Assembly: GCA_022457155.1 (NCBI GenBank)
Contig: JAJGOT010000156.1
Location: forward strand, 186,001-250,000
Length of the DNA stretch: 64,000 nucleotides
Reading direction: 5' to 3'
Origin: Cladopsammia gracilis
Taxonomy: Eukaryota; Cnidaria; Anthozoa; Scleractinia; Dendrophylliidae
Shown one piece after another: positions 35,208-45,149 of this stretch (positions are counted from its first letter, which is position 1; each line of letters starts with the position of its first letter). The notes under the pieces are model-generated. The model saw only the letters and a list, made by a program, of their open reading frames with translations. It ran no database searches and was not told where the DNA came from. A program made the position numbers and the translations under genes.

Positions 35208-37523
35208 TTATAATAAACTTTTACTGAATACAAGAGTAAATGTAATTTTGTTAACATTTACAATTTGATCAGTTGATCTTTTATTAATCGCAATCCAAAA
35301 ATGACTTGTTCGAGTTAATGGAAAATTGATATTTCTAAAATATTGATGATCATTACTATTAACTGAAGATAAAGTTTTTGTATTTCTACTATCAGATACT
35401 TTCAATGTTATATAAAAATATCGACTTGAAATATGTAATTCAAGAAAGAAACAATCTATTGATTCCAATTTACAATTGAATGGTATATATAAAGAAGTTG
35501 ATATTGAATTGAAAAATAGATGGTTATTTGATTTTGATTTATCAAAATAAGCAGTTATAAAAAAATAAGATCTTAATGATTTCAAAAAAGATAAACTAAC
35601 AGGTTGATCATCTTTTATTGGATTTTTAATACTAATATCATGATTATTCATATCAATATCTGTTTCCATCACCATTCTCTGATTTTCAAAAATAAAAGGA
35701 GAATCATAAACACTTGATTCAACATCATTAACATAATTTTTTACACCATAAATAATCAAATAAGCAGGTGCTTTTACTATTGGTGATGATTTTGATCCAT
35801 CACATTTTAAATCAACCATTATATATTCAGGTGGGGAAATTTGCCATTTATGTATATGAATTATGGATCTGCTATATCCTTCTTTTTGAAAAATTTTTGT
35901 TGATTGTTGAGTAATATTCAAACTTGTCGAAACAACATTAACACTAACATTTTGCATTGTGACAGGAATAAACTCAATGCAAATTGTATATTCTCCTTCT
36001 GGTAATTTATACATATTAAAACCTAATCTGGAAATATATTTATATTCAAAATTAATGTCAAGAAGCATATCATAAACTTTTTTGTTAAAAATATGTGGAC
36101 TTTTATCTAAATTAGTAAATCCAGTTACAGTAATATTACTTTCTGATGAACTTTCATTAACATCTTCCATTAAATATCTGAATTCATCTTTTGGATGAGA
36201 GGATGCTGAGATATGAGATTTATTTACATAATTTTCTAAATATGAAACATTTACTGCAGAATTTTTTTCACTTGAATCTGGAGTTGCTAAATTAGTAATC
36301 TTTTTATCATTCATATTAAGATTAACATTTGTAGGATTACTTAATTTATGAAGATCTAATTGATGTATTTGACTATTTATTTTTACAGTTTCTTGATCTA
36401 CATATTGTTTATTAGCTGCATGTTTATAATATGTAGGAGTTGCTAAATTAGTAATCTTTTTATCATTCATATTTAGATCAATATTTGCAGGATTACTTAA
36501 TTTAGTATCTACATATTCTTTATTTGCAACTTCATGATCAAATGTAGGTAATTTTGATAGATTATATATTCGATAATTATTGATATTAATATCATTTTCC
36601 ATTGGAGAGACTTCTTTACGTGATAAGAAAATATTCTTTACATCATTATAAGAAACTAAATTGTTATAATTTTGTGTTAAATAATTAAAATTTTGTTGCT
36701 TACTTTGAATAACATTATAAAGTTCTTTCAAATCAATATTATTAGAAATATTTTGAGTATGAGGAATACCACTAATTCTTCCATCAACATATGCTTTATT
36801 AGCTGCATCTTTATCACTTCTTGGAGTTGTTAAATTTATTATTCTTGTATTTTTTGCATCATAATATCTACCTCCATTTAATGTTAAAAAAATACTTTTC
36901 CCATAAAACAAAGAAAAAGCATCATTATCACCTGCTGATTGAATATTTGTTATAGAATGATAATTCATATCTAGATGATCTTCCATTGGATTTTCTTCTT
37001 TACGATTTAAGAAAATATTATTTGCATCATTATAAGAAATTAAATTATTTTGATTTGTTTGTAAATAGTCATAACTTTGAGGTTTGCTTTTTAAAACATT
37101 AAAACTATCTTTCATATCTATGTTTTTAATAACATCATGAGTATGACTTGGTACAACAGGATGAAAATTCTTCAAAGTTATCATATTTACAGCTGATTTA
37201 TCATCATCTTGATCTGTCTCCAAATTTGTAATTAATTTCCTATCCATATCAATTTCACCAGGAAAAATTAATTTATTTCCTCCTAAATCAAGATCACCAG
37301 TCATATGAGTTGATCCATCTAAGTTTAAAAAGTGTGTTTTAGCAGTACCATAATTAATAGCATCCTTTAAATTTACTGGATTATCCACATTTACTAATTT
37401 TTTGTTTTGAATATCATAATCGCCTGAAGAAGTTAATTTAAAACCAACACCTTGTAATCCTGGTTTTCCTTGTGATGTTTTATAATCACTAGATTCTGAT
37501 AATAAATCATTTGAGTAACTCAT
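35208..37523 (-). CDS. Polinton phage-tail-fibre-like repeat protein
   Basis: An intact 771-residue protein. Residues about 20-440 hold irregular repeats of the type MNDKKITNLATP...AANKQYVD, the same pattern seen in bacteriophage tail-fibre shafts (e.g. INNHRITNL...DAANKAYVD). Several units carry the variants DLDLGGNKLIF, TRIINLTTPRSDKDAANKAYVD and YRIYNLSKL. The C-terminal half (about 450-771) looks beta-rich, as expected for a receptor-binding head, ending TFTLVFSKSLL. The start is supported by the AT-rich leader directly before it. By analogy it could be a trimeric surface fibre on the capsid vertex, next to the penton-like protein 41819-42580. This is inference. Confidence 0.8.
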   Translation of the reverse strand: MSYSNDLLSESSDYKTSQGKPGLQGVGFKLTSSGDYDIQNKKLVNVDNPVNLKDAINYGTAKTHFLNLDGSTHMTGDLDLGGNKLIFPGEIDMDRKLITNLETDQDDDKSAVNMITLKNFHPVVPSHTHDVIKNIDMKDSFNVLKSKPQSYDYLQTNQNNLISYNDANNIFLNRKEENPMEDHLDMNYHSITNIQSAGDNDAFSLFYGKSIFLTLNGGRYYDAKNTRIINLTTPRSDKDAANKAYVDGRISGIPHTQNISNNIDLKELYNVIQSKQQNFNYLTQNYNNLVSYNDVKNIFLSRKEVSPMENDININNYRIYNLSKLPTFDHEVANKEYVDTKLSNPANIDLNMNDKKITNLATPTYYKHAANKQYVDQETVKINSQIHQLDLHKLSNPTNVNLNMNDKKITNLATPDSSEKNSAVNVSYLENYVNKSHISASSHPKDEFRYLMEDVNESSSESNITVTGFTNLDKSPHIFNKKVYDMLLDINFEYKYISRLGFNMYKLPEGEYTICIEFIPVTMQNVSVNVVSTSLNITQQSTKIFQKEGYSRSIIHIHKWQISPPEYIMVDLKCDGSKSSPIVKAPAYLIIYGVKNYVNDVESSVYDSPFIFENQRMVMETDIDMNNHDISIKNPIKDDQPVSLSFLKSLRSYFFITAYFDKSKSNNHLFFNSISTSLYIPFNCKLESIDCFFLELHISSRYFYITLKVSDSRNTKTLSSVNSNDHQYFRNINFPLTRTSHFWIAINKRSTDQIVNVNKITFTLVFSKSLL

Positions 37524-37537
37524 TTTTTATTATATAA

Positions 37538-37679
37538 TTATATAATATCATTAAAATTTTTAAATATTTCTTTCCTTGGTTTATCAATATATAAAAAAGA
37601 ATAAGGATCTTTTGTAGCTAATCTATATTTCTTTTTATCAACATTATTTTCACGACATATCATAGAAATTTCATTATTA
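37538..37679 (-). pseudogene. C-terminal remnant of the Polinton packaging ATPase
   Basis: The minus-strand frame reads MICRENNVDKKKYR and KDPYSFLYIDKPRKE before a stop at 37538-37540. This is the expected C-terminal end of the packaging ATPase whose N-terminal part is 39441-39952. The two parts are separated by an inserted repeat (37680-39440) flanked by TTA on both sides. It lies directly upstream of the fibre gene. Confidence 0.75.
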
Positions 37680-39440
37680 ACTCATGCGCAAAGCGGCATG
37701 AGATTAAAAAATGGGCTCGGTTTTTCTTGTTATTATTTTTTGTGTCACGATTTTGCATGCAAATTTATGCACGCATATTTTAGTGTACGCGAACTCGCCC
37801 CTGCCTCCCCTAGAAAGTTATTTTTGTCCCCTATTGTTATAAAAGGCTTCAGGAAGTTTAAACCAATCAAAATCTGTCTACTGAGCACATGTCTGGATTT
37901 TAGGGGGGACTAGAGAGAACCGGTTTGTCACTCGGAGAAGACTGTCATCAGATTTCAACAAATATGACCGCTTCTGTACTCCACACTTCAATTTTGCAGA
38001 CGTTCATTTTCCATTACCAGAATGTAAACACGCCATTTAAGACTTCGAAATGGAAAGAAAAAGTCCTTAAGACGATTTGTATGCCTTTGAAGTGGGGTTT
38101 AGAGAGCTGAAAGCGATGGAATCCTCCTGTGAGGATTAGCATCCATTTATCACAAAGCGGGACGTGTCTTCCTACGAAGCGCGAAGCGACAGGCTTTACT
38201 AAGAATTTTCAAGCATTCCTGGAAAACTACGGTAAAGAAAATAACATTTATGAATGTCCATTTACTTTGTAAGAAACATTTCATAGGCTGTTTGTTCTTC
38301 GACATGTGCTAAAATTTGCTTGCGTTGCTGACACGGCTTCCTCGATGCGATAATTTAACGCATTTTGCTCTTGAGACTAAATTAATAGATATTCATGAAA
38401 ATAAAAACGTTCAACTGAGAGAATTCGTTGTCCTTTTTCCTGTGTAAAGGCAAATTGCGATTAAACTTGTTCGAATGTTTTCTTCGTGAAGCCAATAATC
38501 ACGCTTTCTAAAATAAAGTTTGCTTTCAAGATTTTTTGATTCGCGAAAACATTATGCGAATCATCTTTACGGATAAGAATGACATTCTATATACACAGGA
38601 AAAGTCGAAAATTTTAGAAAACACTAGATAAAATAAAGCAGGTTGCTGAATTTAAATATTATTTTGTGATGTTTACAATATAATTCACAGACCCTAACGC
38701 TCTGCGCTGCAGTTAGGATAAATAAATCGCCAAGCCTTCCGGAAGCAGAAAATCACTGAATTCTGATAAGCGTTTAACTCTTTTATTCAAGGGAAAGACG
38801 TTTTCATTCAAGGAAAGTATGAGTTTCATTAAAACGTTTTGACCTTTAGAACAAATATTTTGGATAGCGCGCGATCGAATTACATTTCACACGAAATTTG
38901 CATATATGCAATCAAACGGGGCGGGGGGGGGGGGGGGTATGATGCGTCACGCAATATTTATTAACATTTTCACAGTTTTGACATTATAAAAGCAGAATCT
39001 CCTGAATCCGATTACATGTTTTTTTTTTCATTACCTCAGATAAATTTAGGGCTTTGAAAAATTTATTGGAAATCCGGGAAGGACGAGGGGTCCCTGGGGC
39101 AAGGAAATCCGGGCGGGGGGGAAGGGGTCAAACAATCTTGCCATCCGTCGGTTGGAGGGGGGGAGAGGTGGATTCTTTCTGGAATAACCCAATGTAATAG
39201 AAATAATTCACGGTTTGGAAAGTATTAGACTAGTGTGGGTTTGATCAGGAATCAATCAATTAAATATTCAAAGCGAGTACAAAAAAATTGGTAGCTTCAA
39301 TCATCATGTCTTGTGTTATGGTGCAATATGTGTCATGCAAAATTCGTTGACGGGGGATGGGTGCGTGACCCGTTTAAAATAAACCATAAAACTTTCTTAC
39401 GCAAGCGCATGAGTATAGGCTACCGGGTAGCCTCTTGTTA
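37680..39440. mobile_element. Interspersed repeat inserted in the ATPase gene (1.76 kb)
   Basis: The insert has a base composition like host DNA, unlike the AT-rich Polinton, and shares ordered matches with 21420-22160 for its first about 760 bases. It begins with a hairpin-like CTCATGCGCAAAGCGGCATG and ends with a GGCTACCGGGTAGCC hairpin about 10 bases before the junction. TTA occurs at both junctions. It contains G-runs (about 38922-38937). The class is unresolved; the terminal hairpin is reminiscent of Helitron-type 3' ends but the required end sequence is not clear. Confidence 0.65.
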
Positions 39441-39952
39441 CTTGGAAATTCATAAATACAAAAATGAGAACAATTTAGTCGTATATCTTTTGGTGTTTTG
39501 TAATAACTTTGTGAAAGATAAATAACACTACAATTTTTATGCCTTCCATTAATAAAATAATCAATCAGTGGTTTTTGATTCTTTTCACAAACAAAGTCAT
39601 CAAATATGACTACTTTTTGGTTATCATTTGTTAATTCAGAAACTGGTAAAATTTCATCATTACTAGGTTCTATAACTTCATAACCTGCTTCTTTATTAAT
39701 TGATTTTTTAAATTTTTTTAATAAATACTTATATTTTGTTTGTTCTAAATTTTTAGCATATAAATATATCTTATCATAATATAATAACCTAAGAATCATA
39801 TCTAGTAAAACATTTGTTTTTCCAGAACCTGAAGGACCACAAATAAGCATTCTAAAACTTTGATCTGGCATGAAATCATGTAATTGCTTAAAATTAGAAA
39901 TTGAGTCATCATCTAGATCATAGTTTGGTATTTTCATTTTATTATAAATCAT
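39441..39952 (-). pseudogene. Polinton FtsK/HerA-type packaging ATPase, N-terminal part
   Basis: This is the DNA-packaging ATPase (A32-like) that pumps genomes into capsids. Walker A is GPSGSGKT (residues about 39-46) and Walker B is KVVIFDDF (about 114-121), followed by INGRHKNCSVIYLSQSYY, the sensor region with a conserved Gln. The start ATG at 39952 follows an AT-rich leader (TTATAATAAA). The frame runs into the inserted repeat after about residue 171 and gains foreign residues before a chance stop at 39374. The rest is 37538-37679. The NTPase core is present but the C-terminus is separated. Confidence 0.85.
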
Positions 39953-39991
39953 AGATAATTTAAAAAAAATAATACAATCATAATAATAAAA

Positions 39992-40003
39992 ATGAGTTTA
40001 TGT
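39992..40003 (+). pseudogene. Probable original start of the gene now beginning at 40878
   Basis: ATG at 39992 directly follows TAATAATAAAA, the leader seen before other rightward genes. After four codons the sequence enters the repeat at 40004-40877, and the Polinton-type coding resumes just after it. This suggests the repeat landed at the very start of the coiled-coil gene 40878-41801. Inference from leader and position. Confidence 0.5.
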
Positions 40004-40877
40004 ATAGTTTAAAAAACGAGCAGTAGTGTATTATCAGGTTTAAAAACTCGAGGCGAAGCCGAGAGTTTTTACACCTGATAATACACGTGCTGCGAGTTTT
40101 TTGAACGGCTTCAAAAACATTCTTTCAAAAGCGTGCCCCTTCGGAATTAAAACAATTGCGCTCTTGTGCAAAGAGGAAATTAGCATACGAGAAAAACAAG
40201 TAGACTAGACTGATTAGCATACAACACATGTGCCACGTCTTTGACGAAGTGACCATTGCTTCCCGGCTCCTGTCGAAAGTTTTGGGATTTTATAGTTCTG
40301 AGGGAAAACATCGACTGAAAAATGCTATACTAAAGTTGTCAGGTACGGTGGATAAAACGGCTGACAATTTTTTTTTTCAGAGGTAGAGAACGAGTAGAAA
40401 TAAGCAGCTTGCATCTGCGAACCAGTCGCTTACCCGGCAATTCACACGAGAGCGCTGGTGTCATTCAAATAACGGCTCACTTGTTAAACTGTTGGTTGTT
40501 TATTTTGTTGAGAAGATTCCAAATAGAATGGCGAAAGACCAGATTTCGTAAAACAGTACTGCACAAAAATATTAAAGTCACCATTTGTTGCACTAAGAAT
40601 CCTGAACAATAACTACCCATATCAGTAATCTTTATATAAAGATTACGTGTGATCTTAATATAAATATCACGGTCATTTTAAAATCATTCTTATTAAAAAT
40701 TCAGCGATAATTGAATTGTTTGCCCATTCAGCCCCGAACTCCCCTGTGACTGAAATCAAAGCCGCCACCAGGCTTTTCATAATGACCGTAGATTACCAGG
40801 TATAAAGGCTCATACACGTGATCGATTTGCGTCGTGTGATTGGCTGATATGCTCATGAATTATTAATGAGTTTTTGA
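40004..40877. mobile_element. Snap-back repeat inserted in the Polinton (copy of 26116-26757)
   Basis: The sequence matches 26116-26757 over its left palindrome (AGCAGTAGTGTATTATCAGG), middle and right end (CTCATGAATTATTAATGAG). It is longer here by about 230 bp in the middle. It is a second host-type repeat within the Polinton. No target duplication is clear. Confidence 0.75.
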
Positions 40878-41801
40878 ATGAAATGGAAAGAACTTGCTAA
40901 ACAAAAATCTGAGTTGGGAAATAAAATTAATTTTGTTCATGATAGAATAACAAAGAAAAAATTAGGCGAAGAAACAAGTCAATTAGGCTATGAAAAAATG
41001 TTCAAACCTATAACATCAAAATTAGATGATGTAAATGTTAGTAATTTACTACCAATACCAACAAGCAAAGTGACAAAATCAAAAAAGAAAATGAAAGATA
41101 AAACAGACATTGATTATTATCCAGAAGTAGATCCATTTGAAGAAATGGATTTAGAAGGTTTAATTGGTGATGAAGAAATACCAGAAGATTTTGGTGATGA
41201 AGAAATACCATCAGATTTTGGTGATGAAGTTCCACCACAAGAAGAAAAACAATTACCAGAAGAATCTCCACCAGAATATACACCAGGTACATATTTGGAA
41301 CAAATACAAAGACAAGCTTTAGAAGAAGAAGAAACATTTAGAGAATATGGCTTACCTATTATTGAAAAAATGAAAATTACTGATGAAAAAATGAAAAATG
41401 ATTTACTTGATTCATATAATGATGAGGTGAAAAATTTAGGAATAAAAAAAGGTATATTAAAAAGAGAAATAAAAAAAATGGAAGATTCTTCTGAAAAAAA
41501 AGAAAAACAAAAAGAATATGATAAACTAAAAAAAGATAGTGAAATAATTTCACAAAGAAGAGATAAATTAAAAAAAACTGGTAAAGGTCTTAAAATAAAA
41601 AAAGGTGGAAATGTAACATTTTACAATGATCCTAAAGAACTTCTTAAAAAACTTGAATTAATTGTGGGATCTATTATAGCTGGTAATACAAATATTGAAA
41701 TGTATAACATTGGAATTGCAATTTTAGACATCCTTTTGAAAACAAAAGTAATAAATAAATCTCAACATGAAAAGATTTATAAAAATTATTTTAAACAATA
41801 A
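40878..41801 (+). CDS. Polinton acidic coiled-coil protein
   Basis: This frame encodes 307 residues with the current ATG lying right after an inserted repeat, so the natural N-terminus is probably lost. The middle is strongly acidic with a duplicated IPEDFGDEE/IPSDFGDEV unit (about 98-118). Then come Lys/Glu-rich coiled-coil helices and a hydrophobic C-terminal domain (about 255-305) with KELLKKLELIVGSIIAGNT. The family is not identified; it is the first gene of the rightward virion block, directly before the penton-like gene (17 bp), so a structural or core role is likely. A palindrome AATAATATATTATT overlaps its stop codon. Confidence 0.75.
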   Translation: MKWKELAKQKSELGNKINFVHDRITKKKLGEETSQLGYEKMFKPITSKLDDVNVSNLLPIPTSKVTKSKKKMKDKTDIDYYPEVDPFEEMDLEGLIGDEEIPEDFGDEEIPSDFGDEVPPQEEKQLPEESPPEYTPGTYLEQIQRQALEEEETFREYGLPIIEKMKITDEKMKNDLLDSYNDEVKNLGIKKGILKREIKKMEDSSEKKEKQKEYDKLKKDSEIISQRRDKLKKTGKGLKIKKGGNVTFYNDPKELLKKLELIVGSIIAGNTNIEMYNIGIAILDILLKTKVINKSQHEKIYKNYFKQ

Positions 41802-41818
41802 TATATTATTATTATAAA

Positions 41819-42580
41819 ATGGATAGAGAAATAGTATTATCATCATATTCTGTTAAAACAGAAAATGGTAACAAACCTGAAAATTTCACAACAAAATTTA
41901 GTAAACCAATTGTTTTAGACAACAACTCACAATATGTTATTGGTCTTAATCGAGTTATTAATATGAGTTTTACTTGGTTTAATATTAATGCTGGATATAA
42001 AAATCAATTAATCAAATACAGTTCTGATAATGGTAGAACATTTCATGATATCAGTTTTCCAGGTGGAGTTTGGAATTATGAAGACATTAACACACATATT
42101 AAACAAGAAACTGTTATAAAAGAATCTGGAAAAGAAGATATATTTCCAATCAGTATTATTTTCAATGTAACAACTTTTAGAGTAACAATAAGATTGAAAG
42201 AAAATTATCAACTGGATTTTACGCAAAGTAATTTTTATGAATTACTAGGATTTGATAAGAAAATTATAAAAAATAAAATAAATGTAGGTCCTAGAGTTCC
42301 AAATTTAAGTCAAGATACAGATATTTTAAATATACATTGTGATTTAATTAATGATTCACTTGTAGATGGTCAAGATAGTGATATTATTTATAGTTTTTCC
42401 ACTTCTGTTTTAAGACCATCATATAGTTTTACTCTTGAACCAAAAAGAATTACTTATAATCCAGTAAATAAAAATACTATTAATACTATAAGAATTTACA
42501 TTACAGATGGAAAAAGAAGATTAATTGACCTCAATGGGGCGGATACATCTTTTTCATTATTGTTGAAAAAAATAATATAA
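41819..42580 (+). CDS. Polinton minor capsid (penton-like) protein
   Basis: An intact 253-residue protein whose predicted beta-rich sequence fits the single jelly-roll penton protein that fills capsid vertices in Polintons and adenovirus-like lineages. Features include REIVLSSYSVKTENGN at the start, FYELLGFDKK mid-protein, ILNIHCDLIND and YSFTLEPKRITYNPVN in the second half. Length agrees with Polinton minor capsid proteins. The ATG follows an ATTATTATAAA leader. It is placed among virion genes and two genes upstream of the major capsid protein. The assignment is from remembered family character; a structure prediction would settle it. Confidence 0.75.
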   Translation: MDREIVLSSYSVKTENGNKPENFTTKFSKPIVLDNNSQYVIGLNRVINMSFTWFNINAGYKNQLIKYSSDNGRTFHDISFPGGVWNYEDINTHIKQETVIKESGKEDIFPISIIFNVTTFRVTIRLKENYQLDFTQSNFYELLGFDKKIIKNKINVGPRVPNLSQDTDILNIHCDLINDSLVDGQDSDIIYSFSTSVLRPSYSFTLEPKRITYNPVNKNTINTIRIYITDGKRRLIDLNGADTSFSLLLKKII

Positions 42581-42596
42581 ATCTAATAATAAAAAA

Positions 42597-42983
42597 ATGA
42601 AATCTTACGAATTTTCTCGTTTTTATAATCCAAAATTGGGTAAATTTATGTATAAACATAAAGGTAATGGTATGGTTGTTGATAATATTTTAAAACCAAT
42701 GAGAAGTGTTTTGACAACTGTTTTCAAAAAATTTGCTAAACCTATAGCTAAAAAAGCATTAGAAGCAGGGATTTCTCATACTGGAGAAAGATTAGGTAAA
42801 AAGATTTCTGAAAAATCTGGTGATTTAATAATGAAAAAATTAGGTAATATGAGAATAAACACTCCTAAAATAACAAAACAAACAAGACAAACAACACCAA
42901 AAACAGTTAAAAAACAAGAAGAAAATACTGACATGATATTAAATAGATTAATATCTGGTAATGGAATAAAAATAAAAAAATAA
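42597..42983 (+). CDS. Polinton small basic protein with adenain-type cleavage motif
   Basis: This frame encodes 128 residues, rich in Lys and Arg, starting after TAATAATAAAAAA. A hydrophobic/amphipathic helix lies about 33-65 (MRSVLTTVFKKFAKPIA, KKALEAGI). Near the C-terminus ISGNG fits the adenovirus protease consensus (M/I/L)XGX-G. It resembles small core or cement proteins that are matured by the element's protease (45150-45589); the exact counterpart is unknown. It lies between the minor and major capsid genes. Confidence 0.65.
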   Translation: MKSYEFSRFYNPKLGKFMYKHKGNGMVVDNILKPMRSVLTTVFKKFAKPIAKKALEAGISHTGERLGKKISEKSGDLIMKKLGNMRINTPKITKQTRQTTPKTVKKQEENTDMILNRLISGNGIKIKK

Positions 42984-43011
42984 AAATTTATATAATCTTA
43001 TAAAATAAAAT

Positions 43012-44298
43012 ATGGCTTTCAGATCAAGTGAATATTTACAAAGAAATGAAATGATAAGATTTCAATTAGATGATGTGATTAGAATTCCAGCTAATGGTCA
43101 AAATCAAGTTAAAACTGGTTATAAATTCACAATTAATGATAGATCAGCATTTTATGATTGATATAATGCATATTTTGAAGTAGATTTTGAGTTACAAAAA
43201 TTAGCAGATGGTGCTGGTTATGCTGCAGCTGATAGAATTACAGTTTTAAATGGTTCACATAGTTTAATTAATCATATCATGCTTAAATCTGCAGGTAAAA
43301 TAATTTATGATACTAATAATTTACATAAAGTTACTTTTGTTAAAAATTTGTTAGAATATTCTGATGATTATAGCAGATCAGTAGCTAAAAACAGTTTCTG
43401 GTATTTGGATACTGATGGTACAACAGCTAATACTAATACAGGATATGAAGCTAGACGAGTACAAACTCAAGCTGTACAAAACGATGGTAATGGAGGCTCT
43501 AAAAATATTAATACTATTTTACCATTAAATCGTTTTTCTTTCTTTGAAGAACTTGAAGATAAGATGCTTGTACCTATGCAATTACAATTTAACATTGAGC
43601 TTCAAAATGATGATGAATTAATTCATATGGCTAATGGTACTGATGCTGGAAGAGTTGTTGTTAAAAAATTTTTACTTTGGGTACCAAAATTAACACCTAA
43701 AGATTCTTTATATGATAAATTTGTTAGTTCATTCATGAAAGAAACAAAATGGAAATATTTAAGGGAAATGTATGAATCATCAGCTCCTACACGATCATCA
43801 GGATTTTTTCAAATATCAAGCAGTATTGATAATATTAAACATATTTTTGTTTACTTGAAAAGAACAAATCCACCTAATAATGATCAAGCTGAAGATAATC
43901 CTTATCTTATGAATACTTACCGATTGAATGCAGCTGATGCTAATTCTCACTTAAAAACCTGTAGATTGGAATATGGAAATGGAGTATTTTATCCAGAAAC
44001 AGAATATGATAGTGAAGGTAAAGTAAGAATATTCAATGATGTAATGTCATACGCAATGAGGAAAAATGATTATAATACAGGAACACAACTTAATTTAGCT
44101 AATTATAATTCTCTATATGGATTGATATATTTTAATCTTACATATCAAGCAGAAAAAATCACTAGAGATCCTAAACAATTAATATTCAGATATACATTAA
44201 ACAGAAATGCAACTGATAACTTTGATGTTCATGCTATAGTTTTATATGAAGAAATGGTGAAAATTGATAAAATTGGAAATGAATTAGTAATTGTATAA
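43012..44298 (+). pseudogene. Polinton major capsid protein (double jelly-roll), premature TGA
   Basis: The gene starts at ATG 43012 after a TATAAAATAAAAT leader and would be 428 codons. An in-frame TGA at 43159-43161 (codon 50) breaks it; the frame is open on both sides. Recognisable parts include RFSFFEELEDKMLVPM, FLLWVPKLTPKDSLY, ETKWKYLREMYESS and YGLIYFNLTYQAEKI, typical of cnidarian Polinton major capsid proteins that form the icosahedral shell. Its order after the minor capsid genes and before a pVI-like gene and the protease fits. The stop could be a disabling substitution or an assembly error. Confidence 0.8.
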
Positions 44299-44336
44299 AA
44301 ATTATAAAAATTATATATTCTAATAATAAAATTAAA

Positions 44337-45149
44337 ATGACAACTTATCATCCATACAAAATAAATTTATCTGACAATCAAAAAAAGAAACTTGCAAAAG
44401 CATATAAAACAAACACTCCTTTAACAATCAGATTGAAAAATAATCAAACAAGTGGTAATGATGAATTACTATTAACAACTAATCAAATTAACAAAATTAA
44501 AAAAGCTAAATCATTAGGAAAAGGAACAGACATCAAGATATCAAAAACACAAATTAGAAAAGTAATGAGACAGGGAGGAAGTTTATTTAGTAGTATTATT
44601 CCATTAGCTCGTACTTTTGCACCAACTTTAGCTAAAACACTTGGATTATCAGCTCTTGCTGGTTTAGCAAGTGAAGGAGCAAGTCAAATTGTTAAAAAGA
44701 TAAGTGGTAATGGTCAAATAGGTGGTTTTTTAATACCACAAGATAAAATAAAAAAACTCATTGAAAATAAAAATCTACTTACAAATAAACAAAAACAAGA
44801 CATATTAAACGCTCTTCAATCTGGAGGTAAATTAGTGATAAAACCAACTAAAAAACAATCTGGTGGATTATTAGGTACATTACTAGCTAGTATTGGTATA
44901 CCTCTTGCTATTGAAGCTTTTAAAAAAATTACTGGAAAAGGAGCACCAAGAGTAGGTAGACCAAAAGGAAAAGGAGCACCAAGAATAGGAATGTATGAAC
45001 CACCCCCACCTTTTATAGGTCAATGGGGAAAAAATACTATTGGTATGGGAAAAAAAAAGTCAAAAAAAACTACGAAAAAAGGAAAAGGTCTTTTATTAGG
45101 GAAGGACAGTCCATTCAACAGCATTCCAATTCTCGGAACAATATTATAA
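44337..45149 (+). CDS. Polinton pVI-like membrane-active/basic minor virion protein
   Basis: An intact 270-residue basic protein after TAATAATAAAATTAAA. The N-terminal half is Lys/Asn-rich; an amphipathic hydrophobic segment (about 85-115, IIPLARTFAPTLAKTLGLSAL) resembles membrane-active helices of adenovirus pVI-type proteins. ISGNG and ITGKG fit the adenain cleavage consensus. The C-terminus repeats GKGAPR twice and ends FNSIPILGTIL. The following protease frame overlaps its 3' end in the -1 frame, with GGGAAAA slippery-type heptamers at 45025-45031 and 45047-45053. Its position after the major capsid gene agrees with a minor virion protein. The pVI comparison is based on character, not alignment. 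Confidence 0.7.
   Translation: MTTYHPYKINLSDNQKKKLAKAYKTNTPLTIRLKNNQTSGNDELLLTTNQINKIKKAKSLGKGTDIKISKTQIRKVMRQGGSLFSSIIPLARTFAPTLAKTLGLSALAGLASEGASQIVKKISGNGQIGGFLIPQDKIKKLIENKNLLTNKQKQDILNALQSGGKLVIKPTKKQSGGLLGTLLASIGIPLAIEAFKKITGKGAPRVGRPKGKGAPRIGMYEPPPPFIGQWGKNTIGMGKKKSKKTTKKGKGLLLGKDSPFNSIPILGTIL

Noticed and set aside
37680..39440. The ATPase insert as a Helitron
   Set aside because: A terminal hairpin is present, but a clear CTRR end and A/T insertion site are not, so the class is left open.
39374..39440. C-terminal residues of the ATPase frame (39374-39440) as genuine
   Set aside because: They are encoded by the inserted repeat; the family-like C-terminus is found beyond the insert at 37538-37679.
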